Program-made: the position numbers and the translations under genes
The notes under the pieces: model-generated
Seen by the model: only the letters and a program-made list of their open reading frames with translations
Told to the model about the DNA's origin: nothing
The model's database searches: none
Shown: positions 1 through 5,511 of the stretch, one piece after another
Numbering within the stretch: the stretch's first letter is position 1
Layout of the letters: every line of letters starts with the position of its first letter
Assembly (NCBI GenBank): GCA_902767175.1
Contig: CACXGH010000112.1
Location: forward strand, 1-16,042
From: an uncultured Ruminococcus sp.
Lineage (GTDB): Bacteria; Bacillota; Clostridia; Oscillospirales; Acutalibacteraceae
Direction: 5' to 3'
Length of the DNA stretch: 16,042 nucleotides

Positions 1-1
1 T

Positions 2-739
2 GCTGGCAGAGATGAGGCTACAGGCTACGGTATCGTATTCTATGCAAGAGAGATGCTCAAGCACTTTGGTGAGACTCTTGAAGGCAAGACAGCTGTTGTA
101 TCCGGCTTCGGCAACGTTGCATGGGGTACTGCGAAGAAGCTCACAGAGCTTGGCGCAAAGGTTATCACAATCTCAGGTCCTGACGGTTATATCCTCGACG
201 AGGACGGCGTATCAGGTGAGAAGATCGACTATATGCTCGACCTCAGAAACTCAGGCAAGAACATCTGTGCTCCTTATGCTGACAAGTTCCCGGGCGCTAA
301 GTTCTTCAAGGGTGAGAAGCCCTGGGGCGTTAAGGCTGACCTTTACTTCCCCTGCGCTACACAGAACGAGATCCATGTTGCTGACGCTGAGAAGATGGTT
401 GCTAACGGCTGTAAGTACCTCTGCGAGGGCGCTAATATGCCTACAACAAACGAGGCTATCGAGTATCTCCTCAACAACGGCGTAGTTGTTGGTCCTTCCA
501 AGGCTGCTAATGCCGGCGGCGTTGCTTGCTCATGCATCGAGATGAGCCAGAATGCAGGTCACACTGTATTCACAGAGGAAGAAGTCTATGCTAAGCTCGA
601 AAACATCATGGTTAACATCTTCAACCAGAGCATCGCAGCTTGCAAGAAGTACAACCTCGGCAATAACCTTATCGCAGGCGCTAACATTGCAGGCTTTGAG
701 AAGGTTGCAAACGCTATGCTCGCTCAGGGTATCGTTTGA
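2..739 (+). CDS. gdhA: NADP-type glutamate dehydrogenase, C-terminal part (5' truncated by window edge)
   Basis: The reading frame is open from base 2 and ends with TGA at 737-739, giving about 245 residues of a protein normally near 450. The first residues read AGRDEATGYG, close to the conserved EATGYG segment where the catalytic domain passes into the dinucleotide-binding domain. A Rossmann fold follows (GFGNVAWGTAKKL, then GAKVITISGPDGYI). The later CEGANMPTT and GPSKAANAGGVACS stretches are typical of hexameric glutamate dehydrogenases (GdhA family). The family makes glutamate from 2-oxoglutarate and ammonium with NAD(P)H in the cytoplasm. NADP preference is inferred from overall similarity, not from a tested residue. 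A strong terminator follows, so the gene ends its transcription unit. An internal ATG at 53 is not the start, because the homologous sequence continues upstream of it. Confidence 0.95.
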   Translation, partial: AGRDEATGYGIVFYAREMLKHFGETLEGKTAVVSGFGNVAWGTAKKLTELGAKVITISGPDGYILDEDGVSGEKIDYMLDLRNSGKNICAPYADKFPGAKFFKGEKPWGVKADLYFPCATQNEIHVADAEKMVANGCKYLCEGANMPTTNEAIEYLLNNGVVVGPSKAANAGGVACSCIEMSQNAGHTVFTEEEVYAKLENIMVNIFNQSIAACKKYNLGNNLIAGANIAGFEKVANAMLAQGIV

Positions 740-781
740 TAACAATTACTATCTGCATTCCACATATTGTATAATATTTGG

Positions 782-820
782 CAGTATGCTTGTCCTTCGG
801 GGCAGGCATACTGTTTTTTT
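782..820 (+). terminator. Rho-independent terminator of gdhA with UUCG tetraloop
   Basis: A 14-bp stem (782-795 with 800-813, two G-U pairs) is closed by a TTCG loop at 796-799, with C-G as closing pair. Seven Ts follow at 814-820. It lies about 45 nt after the gdhA stop codon and separates gdhA from the RT locus. Confidence 0.95.
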
Positions 821-879
821 GTCTGAAAACAATGTTTTATTATGCCGCATTTTAAATCCAACATATTTTTAATAAAATA

Positions 880-908
880 TTGAAATTAATTATATTATAT
901 GCTATACT
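880..908 (+). promoter_or_regulatory. Sigma-A-type promoter for the 963-1490 gene (and probably the RT locus)
   Basis: TTGAAA at 880-885 and TATACT at 903-908 are separated by exactly 17 bp in very AT-rich DNA. The predicted start of transcription is near 915. No comparably good promoter was seen between 963 and 1728, so it probably also drives the structured RNA and the RT. Confidence 0.75.
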
Positions 909-962
909 GATCATGTATTATTTTTCGGACTATATCTTTTTGATAATAAGGAGGTCAATATC

Positions 963-1490
963 ATGGGACTCTTTTCTAAACTTTTTCAGACGGCAAATGA
1001 TACTGAGAGAGCCGAAAAAATGATGAGAGATCTTTTCGGAGGAAACCAGAACACTCAGCAGCAGAAAACACAGCCAGCTCCCCAACAGCAAAGCTATCCT
1101 GCAAATAATCAGCCTGCTCCCCGGCAGCAGGTTTCAAATTCTCCATCAGGTTTTTCATGGGGCGAATTAATGCCGAATGAGGAAAATCAATTTAATTATA
1201 ACGGAAATTATCAGCAGTATTTTGAAAGCATATTCTTTAACGAATTCCGTTACTATGAGATCAGAACTGACAGGACACGCTATTCCAATATGCCGGTATA
1301 TACCTTTATCAAAAACGGCAGAACAGCACTTGTTGTTGAGCTTATGTCGCAGAAAAGCAGCGCTAAAAAACTCAGAGATGACTGCGAAAGATCAGGTATT
1401 CCCTATCTCCGCTATTACATTGACCATGCAGGTTGGTGGAATACCAAAAAGTATGTCATCACTCGCACACGCAATGCTTTAGCCTTTTGA
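963..1490 (+). CDS. Uncharacterised 175-aa protein preceding the reverse transcriptase
   Basis: The ATG at 963 has an excellent ribosome site (AAGGAGGT at 948-955, 7-nt gap) and its own promoter. Three parts are visible. Residues 1-26 are a charged amphipathic start (MGLFSKLF, then ERAEKMMRDLFGG). Residues 27-62 are a Gln/Pro/Asn-rich linker. Residues 80-172 form a compact domain containing TALVVELMSQK, a charged helix, GIPYLRYYIDHAGWWNTKKY and a basic tail. No signal peptide or membrane segment is seen. The succession VVE-x4-K, helix, then GIPYLRYY loosely recalls small nuclease-like alpha/beta domains of the DUF2726 or PD-(D/E)XK kind, but the acidic residue set is incomplete, so this is only a suggestion. 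It is followed on the same strand by a structured non-coding stretch and an RT gene, which makes a functional link possible but unproven. Its stop codon lies in the loop of a 6-bp hairpin (1482-1497). Confidence 0.85.
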   Translation: MGLFSKLFQTANDTERAEKMMRDLFGGNQNTQQQKTQPAPQQQSYPANNQPAPRQQVSNSPSGFSWGELMPNEENQFNYNGNYQQYFESIFFNEFRYYEIRTDRTRYSNMPVYTFIKNGRTALVVELMSQKSSAKKLRDDCERSGIPYLRYYIDHAGWWNTKKYVITRTRNALAF

Positions 1491-1497
1491 TAAAGGC
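1482..1497 (+). other. Small hairpin spanning the stop codon of the 963-1490 gene
   Basis: GCCTTT at 1482-1487 and AAAGGC at 1492-1497 form a 6-bp stem, with the TGA stop inside the 4-nt loop. No T-run follows, so it is not a terminator. It may be the first element of the structured region that continues to the RT gene, or a 3'-end stabiliser or processing mark. Confidence 0.4.
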
Positions 1498-1501
1498 CCC
1501 A

Positions 1502-1708
1502 ACGCTCTGTATTACCAGCAGCGTGTAATTGATGGACGTATGTTTTACAGAGTGTCAAAACAGAAAAAACAGAAAGAGAACGCTTTGCGCCTGCGGCAGA
1601 TCAGGCACGGATATATTCAGTTCTTCGCAGGCAGACTATCCGTGTACGGTCCTGTATATCCAAGAATTATCTTGGATTTAATGATTTCTCTTTCTGTTTT
1701 TTATTTTG
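1502..1708 (+). ncRNA. Candidate RT-associated structured RNA upstream of the reverse transcriptase
   Basis: No supported ORF lies between 1491 and 1727, yet the sequence is packed with complementary segments. Domain 1: 1502-1511 pairs with 1546-1555 (10 bp, one G-U), with an inner 4-bp stem 1512-1515/1525-1528. Domain 2: 1564-1580 pairs with 1686-1702 in a perfect 17-bp stem, extended across a 3x1 internal loop by 1556-1560/1704-1708, and encloses 105 nt. Inside it, 1658-1665 pairs with 1670-1677 around an ATTA loop. Also inside, 1589-1595 pairs with 1626-1632 (7 bp) while 1606-1613 pairs with 1637-1644 (8 bp); together these would form an H-type pseudoknot. The RT ribosome site begins 6 nt after the last paired base. 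Retrons and several defence RTs (DRT2, DRT9) are known to use a structured RNA encoded beside the RT gene. A template, primer or cofactor role here is inference. The alternative is a long regulatory leader of the RT mRNA. Confidence 0.55.
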
Positions 1709-1727
1709 TCAAAACGGAGGAAACGCC

Positions 1728-2939
1728 ATGTCTATGCTCGATATGCTGTCGCAGGAACAATATTGGATCAAATTCTATCAGTACAAGCTGTCACTTGCGG
1801 CACATACGCCTTTTGAAAAACAGCTCAGATGCTTTATCGAAAGCAGGGCTTATCTTCCCATATGCAATGCAATAAAAAGCGGCGCTCCCTTCCCCCTGCC
1901 TGCACGTTCTGTTATAAATAAAAACAGTACAAAGAAAAAGCGGACTGTATATGTTTATCCCGAAAGAGAAAATACTGTTCTCAAGCTGCTTACGCATCTT
2001 TTGCTTAGAAAGTACGATAATCTTTTCAGCAGCGGTCTTTATTCATTCAGACCAAACAAAAATGCAAAGGACGCAGTAAAACGCTTTATCAGAATGAATG
2101 ATATAGATAAAATGTATTTCTACAAGGCAGATATAAGCAATTATTTCAATTCAATACCTGTAGACAGACTCACACCTCTGCTGAAAGAGGTACTGAGTGA
2201 CGACAGGGAGCTTTGTTCATTTCTAAGTTCACTTCTTAAAGAGCCGTATGTTCTCGACAAGGGCAAACGTATAACGGAAGAGAAGGGTATAATGGCAGGA
2301 ACACCCGTTTCATCATTCTATGCGAATTTATATCTTAGAGAGCTTGATAAGGTTTTTGAGGACATGGGGGCAGTTTATGCACGGTACTCCGATGATATAA
2401 TCGTATTTAATAAAGACCCTGAAAAGGTCATGGAATATGCAGCAATGATACATAGTATTCTCTATAAAAAGGGACTATCCATAAACAATGACAAGGAGAC
2501 ATACGGCACACCACAGACAGGGTGGTGTTTTTTAGGTTTTTCATATAGAAACGGAGTGACGGATATTGCGCCGGTGACTGTAGCCAAAATAAAGGCAAAA
2601 ATGCGGCGAAAAGCAAGGGCGCTGAGACGCTGGTGTATGCGCAACGGGATAGAACCCGAAAAAGCAGCTTCGGCTTTTATACGGATATTTAACCGCAAGC
2701 TTATGGAAAGTCCGGAAAGCAGCGAGCTGAGCTGGAGCTATTGGTTTTTCTCAGTCATTAATACAACAAAGAGTCTTAGAGAAATAGACAGCTATGCACA
2801 GCAGTGTCTGCGCTTTATAATCAGCGGAAAACAAACCAAATCACGGTACAATGTAAGGTACGACACACTGAAAGCTCTTGGCTACAAGAGTCTTGTACAT
2901 GAATACTACTCATTTATAAAGGATAAGACACCGTCATAA
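1728..2939 (+). CDS. Free-standing reverse transcriptase (RNA-directed DNA polymerase), unassigned class
   Basis: The ATG at 1728 follows ACGGAGG with a 7-nt gap. The 403 residues carry the ordered palm and finger motifs of prokaryotic RTs: LYSFRPNKNAKDAV (104-117), motif A KADISNYFNSIP with catalytic D135, AGTPVSSFYANLYLRELD (190-207), the YSDD box (220-223), GLSINNDKE (249-257) and FLGF (268-271). A basic thumb-like region follows (about 285-395), including SWSYWFFSVINT and RYDTLKALGYKSLVHEYY. No HNH nuclease, Cas1, protease or nitrilase domain is fused. It lacks the retron NAxxH and VTG signatures, and its third motif differs from the usual diversity-generating retroelement form. No group II intron ends or domain V were seen around it. 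Proteins of this shape occur in Clostridia among group II-like or unknown-group RTs; I cannot place it in a numbered defence class. It is preceded by a highly structured RNA region. The following gene has a separate promoter. Confidence 0.93.
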   Translation: MSMLDMLSQEQYWIKFYQYKLSLAAHTPFEKQLRCFIESRAYLPICNAIKSGAPFPLPARSVINKNSTKKKRTVYVYPERENTVLKLLTHLLLRKYDNLFSSGLYSFRPNKNAKDAVKRFIRMNDIDKMYFYKADISNYFNSIPVDRLTPLLKEVLSDDRELCSFLSSLLKEPYVLDKGKRITEEKGIMAGTPVSSFYANLYLRELDKVFEDMGAVYARYSDDIIVFNKDPEKVMEYAAMIHSILYKKGLSINNDKETYGTPQTGWCFLGFSYRNGVTDIAPVTVAKIKAKMRRKARALRRWCMRNGIEPEKAASAFIRIFNRKLMESPESSELSWSYWFFSVINTTKSLREIDSYAQQCLRFIISGKQTKSRYNVRYDTLKALGYKSLVHEYYSFIKDKTPS

Positions 2940-2981
2940 TACTTTTACCCGAGGTTTTGATTATATGGGAAATCAAGCATA

Positions 2982-3024
2982 TTTTCCACATAAATTCCAC
3001 ATATTTTCCTTACAATTTCCAAAG
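2982..3024 (+). promoter_or_regulatory. Candidate response-regulator operator: four TTCC repeats at 11-bp spacing
   Basis: TTCC occurs at 2984-2987, 2995-2998, 3006-3009 and 3017-3020, exactly 11 bp apart. The first two units are nearly the same (TTCCACATAAA, TTCCACATATT) and the last two diverge after the core. The array sits just upstream of the -35 box and continues into the spacer of the lipoprotein promoter. OmpR/PhoB-family regulators bind direct repeats of about 10-11 bp side by side on one DNA face. A regulator of that family is encoded at 5512. The pairing of the two is inference. Confidence 0.5.
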
Positions 3025-3038
3025 TCAGGACATATAAT
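3010..3038 (+). promoter_or_regulatory. Promoter of the carbohydrate-binding lipoprotein gene
   Basis: TTACAA at 3010-3015 and a perfect TATAAT at 3033-3038 have a 17-bp spacer. The start of transcription should be near 3045, giving a roughly 95-nt leader. The leader contains a 7-bp hairpin (3087-3093 with 3107-3113) before the ribosome site. The rest of 2940-3140 holds the TTCC repeats and a weak hairpin after the RT gene (2957-2962 with 2971-2976), which could be a poor terminator. Confidence 0.75.
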
Positions 3039-3140
3039 ACAGTCAACAAAGGAAAACAAAAGAAAGAACATTACAGCAACCGCGAATGGCAGACCGCATA
3101 AAACGCTCTGCCAGATATTACAATAACGGAGGTAATCATC

Positions 3141-4697
3141 ATGAAAAAAACAATAGCTATAATTCTGACAGCTCTTCTTATTACATCATTCACAGCCTGC
3201 GGCAATACAGGCTCTGACAACGGACAGACCTCGGATTCTTCGGTATCATCGGGCAATATCGAGGTAAGCTCAGATGAAAGCACAGATAGCAGCGGCAACA
3301 GCAAATCAGGCGAAAGCTCTGAAAAATCAGGTCAGACCTTTGAGGATATTTTCGGAGAGAACAGTTCAGCACCAAAGACTGACAGCAGCACAGCTCCCTC
3401 TGAAGAAAGCTCGGCTCAGAACAGCGAAAACAAGCAGAGGCATCAGAGGTTCGATCAGTCCGGTCAGATGCCGCAGATGCCGGATCAGTCGGGACAGCAG
3501 CCGCCCGAAATGCCGGATCAGTCCGGTCAGATGCCTCAAATGCCTGAACAATCCGGTCAGATGCCTCAAATGCCTGAACAATCCGGTAATGTTTCCGAGT
3601 CCTCTGCTCCAGAATTTGACACAACGGACATCTTCAGCAGCCGTGACCTGACTCAGACAGCCGATACATCATCTGCAAAGACAATTCAGGCATCTAATAA
3701 TAAGACAGAAACAATAACCGAAGAAGGCGTATATATCATTACAGGTACAGCCACTGATTTTACTGTCAGAGTAGAGGCAAGTAAGGAAGCAAAAGTTCAG
3801 CTTGTACTTGACGGTCTTAACGTAACAAACAGCGACTTCCCCGTAATATATGTTGTATCAGCAGATAAGTGCTTTGTAACCACTGCGGGCACAGAAAATA
3901 ATATTTCTGTTACAGGCACATTCAGATCTGACGGAGATACAAATACCGATGCTGTTATCTTCTCAAAGGACGACCTTGTACTTAACGGCACAGGAACTAT
4001 CAAAATAAACTCCTCTGCAAACGGTATTTCCGGCAAGGACGATGTAAAGATAACAGGCGGTACTTATAAAATCACGACAGTCAAGGACAGTATCGAAGCT
4101 AATGATTCGATTTCCGTATATGACGGCAGCATTGAGATCAGCACCCAGAAAGACGGTTTCCATAGTGAGAATGACGACGACGATACAAAGGGCTATATCT
4201 ATATCAGAAGCGGAAGCTTCAAAATAACCGCAAAGAGCGACGCTGTTCAAGCAACCACACTTCTCCGCATTGACGGCGGTACATTTGAGCTTAACTCCGC
4301 AGAAGGTCTTGAAGCAACCTATGTTCAGATAAATGACGGCAATATCAGCATAAACGCATCTGATGACGGTATAAACGCTTCGACAAAGAGCAGGTCATAC
4401 GGCACACCGACAATTGAATTCAACGGCGGAAATACAAAAATAGTTATGGGTCAGGGAGACACAGACGCTGTTGACGCTAACGGAAATATCATCGTAAACG
4501 GCGGAACAATTGACATAACGGCAACCGTTTCATCATTCGATTACGACGGAACAGCTCAGTATAATGGCGGCACTATCATCATCAACGGAACACAGGTTGA
4601 CTCAATTCCGCAGTCCATGATGGGCGGCGGAAGAATGGGCGGCATGGGCGGCCGCGGCAATATGGGGGGCTTCGACCGAGGAAACATGATGAGATAA
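3141..4697 (+). CDS. Secreted lipoprotein with Cthe_2159-like carbohydrate-binding beta-helix domain
   Basis: CGGAGGT at 3127-3133 precedes the ATG by 7 nt. The 518-residue protein begins with a lipoprotein signal peptide whose lipobox ends at Cys20 (FTAC). Residues 21-100 are a Ser/Glu/Asp-rich linker. Residues 105-149 are decamer repeats of DQSGQMPQMP type, and about 190-485 form a repetitive beta-rich domain. This domain has recurring GGT-[YFI]-x-I and DGI-x-A steps, such as ITGGTYKI, IDGGTFEL and VNGGTIDI. It resembles the carbohydrate-binding domain family of Clostridium thermocellum Cthe_2159 (DUF4353), a right-handed beta-helix that binds cellulose and polygalacturonate-like polymers. 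The last 25 residues are Gly/Met/Arg-rich (MMGGGRMGGMGG). It is expected to be anchored on the outer face of the membrane and to bind plant or cell-wall polysaccharide. No glycosidase motif is visible. The substrate is unknown, and the regulator-kinase pair downstream may control it. Confidence 0.88.
   Translation: MKKTIAIILTALLITSFTACGNTGSDNGQTSDSSVSSGNIEVSSDESTDSSGNSKSGESSEKSGQTFEDIFGENSSAPKTDSSTAPSEESSAQNSENKQRHQRFDQSGQMPQMPDQSGQQPPEMPDQSGQMPQMPEQSGQMPQMPEQSGNVSESSAPEFDTTDIFSSRDLTQTADTSSAKTIQASNNKTETITEEGVYIITGTATDFTVRVEASKEAKVQLVLDGLNVTNSDFPVIYVVSADKCFVTTAGTENNISVTGTFRSDGDTNTDAVIFSKDDLVLNGTGTIKINSSANGISGKDDVKITGGTYKITTVKDSIEANDSISVYDGSIEISTQKDGFHSENDDDDTKGYIYIRSGSFKITAKSDAVQATTLLRIDGGTFELNSAEGLEATYVQINDGNISINASDDGINASTKSRSYGTPTIEFNGGNTKIVMGQGDTDAVDANGNIIVNGGTIDITATVSSFDYDGTAQYNGGTIIINGTQVDSIPQSMMGGGRMGGMGGRGNMGGFDRGNMMR
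3453..3587 (+). repeat. In-frame 30-33-bp tandem repeats in the lipoprotein gene
   Basis: Residues 105-149 consist of four and a half units of [DE]QSGQMPQMP, one of them altered to DQSGQQPPEMP. At DNA level two units, 3522-3551 and 3552-3581, are identical over 30 nt, pointing to recent duplication. The repeat separates the membrane-proximal linker from the beta-helix domain and probably acts as a flexible wall-spanning spacer. Confidence 0.85.
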
Positions 4698-4931
4698 TAC
4701 CGGGCTGTTATTACGATACGGAGGGGCTGTAAAAAGCTCCTCCGGCATAACCCTCAGCAGGAGAGCTTATTGTGATATAAAGGAAATGTTAAGGAAGGAA
4801 CTCTCCGACAGAGATGGCATGAGCGGGGCTGCGAAATCGGATCCGTTCGCAGTACAATTATATCCGCAGTGTACAGGCTTTCGGAGTTTCCGATATAAAA
4901 GGAAATCTCATAAAGAAAGGAAATGTTCGAC
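4698..4931 (+). other. Structured intergenic leader without an ORF
   Basis: No convincing gene is seen here. A 10-bp hairpin (4719-4728 with 4735-4744) is not followed by a T-run. Its right arm can alternatively pair with 4760-4769. Further on, 4797-4808 pairs with 4881-4891 (6 + 4 bp around an internal loop), enclosing a 7-bp hairpin 4829-4835/4846-4852. No good -35/-10 pair was found, so the downstream gene may be co-transcribed with the lipoprotein. The foldback suggests a regulatory RNA or processed leader of unknown class, and no known riboswitch consensus was recognised. Confidence 0.3.
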
Positions 4932-5342
4932 ATGAAGCTAAAACATACGGTAATTATCAGCTCAATGCTGGCGGCTCTTATCGCCGCAGGTGCTACTACA
5001 GTATATGCTGCTGAAACTGCTCCGGCTGAAAAGTCAGAAAACAGCTACAGTGTATCTGCAGACCAGAGCACAGACGATTCAAGCACTGACCAGAATACTG
5101 ATAAATCCGCAAAGCCTTCAAAGCACCGCAAGTCCAAGAGTACAGAAGAGGGTCAGACAGATGACGGCACTGCTGCAGAAAAGCCTGCAAGGCCTTCAAA
5201 GCACCGCAAGTCCAAAAGTACAGCTGAAAGTCAAACAGATGACGGCACTGCTGCAGAAAAGCCTGCAAAGCCGACTAAACAGCGTAAGTCCAGGAGTACA
5301 GCAGAGGGTCAGACGGAGAATACCGCCTCAAATGCAGTATAA
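4932..5342 (+). CDS. Small secreted basic repeat protein
   Basis: I place the start at ATG 4932 rather than the in-frame ATG 4923, because AAAGGAA at 4916-4922 would touch the earlier codon but sits 9 nt before 4932. The 136-residue product begins with a signal peptide (MKLKHTVIISSMLAALIAAG, cleavage probable after VYA, about residue 27). An acidic Ser/Thr/Asp segment follows. Then come nearly three 26-residue repeats, each with a basic half (KPSKHRKSKST) and an acidic half (EGQTDDGTAAE). No enzymatic or binding domain is recognisable. It is likely exported and could associate with anionic cell-wall polymers through the Lys/Arg-rich blocks; this is inference. It lies between a carbohydrate-binding lipoprotein and a two-component system, so a cell-surface role fits the context. 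Confidence 0.75.
   Translation: MKLKHTVIISSMLAALIAAGATTVYAAETAPAEKSENSYSVSADQSTDDSSTDQNTDKSAKPSKHRKSKSTEEGQTDDGTAAEKPARPSKHRKSKSTAESQTDDGTAAEKPAKPTKQRKSRSTAEGQTENTASNAV
5115..5340 (+). repeat. 78-bp tandem repeats within the secreted basic protein gene
   Basis: Units begin near 5115, 5193 and 5271, exactly 78 bp (26 codons) apart. The first two are nearly identical, while the third is more diverged (PTKQRKSRS in place of PSKHRKSKS) and truncated. The period is a multiple of three, so copy-number change would keep the frame. Confidence 0.85.
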
Positions 5343-5398
5343 TAAACTTTGAAGCAGCGTTCCTGAAACCCCGGCACAATGTAAATTCAACAAGAACA

Positions 5399-5436
5399 GC
5401 TTTCCGACAAACCTGCTTTGCCGGAAAGCCTTCTGT
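5399..5436 (+). terminator. Possible terminator after the basic repeat protein gene
   Basis: GCTTTCCG at 5399-5406 pairs perfectly with CGGAAAGC at 5422-5429 around a 15-nt loop. Only a modest T-rich stretch (TTCTGTTT) follows, so termination may be partial. Confidence 0.4.
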
Positions 5437-5454
5437 TTAGTATAAAGTGACAGA

Positions 5455-5483
5455 TAGACAATACCGTACCTTAGATGTATAAT
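5455..5483 (+). promoter_or_regulatory. Promoter of the two-component operon
   Basis: TAGACA at 5455-5460 and TATAAT at 5478-5483 are separated by 17 bp, about 30 bp before the response-regulator start codon. No 11-bp TTCC array like that at 2984-3020 was seen here, so autoregulation is not supported by that motif. Confidence 0.75.
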
Positions 5484-5511
5484 AAAAGCATGAACATTCG
5501 GGGGTGTAATT

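Noticed and set aside
1540..1875. 111-codon ORF overlapping the structured RNA and RT start
   Set aside because: It has no ribosome site, runs through the stems of the RNA, and overlaps the well-supported RT gene in another frame.
1728..2939. RT as part of a diversity-generating retroelement
   Set aside because: No template/variable repeat pair was found nearby by eye, no variable C-type-lectin target or Avd-like helper gene is present, and the third RT motif differs from the usual DGR form.
1564..2939. Canonical retron
   Set aside because: The terminal stem is retron-like, but the RT lacks the NAxxH and VTG features and carries YSDD with a group II-like third motif. The enclosed RNA is short for an msr-msd. 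I therefore kept it as an unassigned RT-RNA unit.
1491..2990. RT as the protein of a group II intron
   Set aside because: No intron-like 5' GUGYG end, domain V or 3' AY end was recognised, and there is no HNH endonuclease domain. The structured RNA lies wholly upstream of the gene.
3453..3587. CRISPR-like array
   Set aside because: The units are contiguous coding repeats without spacers, in frame with the lipoprotein.
4719..4744. Terminator after the carbohydrate-binding lipoprotein gene
   Set aside because: The 10-bp hairpin is stable but is followed by GCATAACC rather than a T-run, so it is described as part of a structured leader instead.
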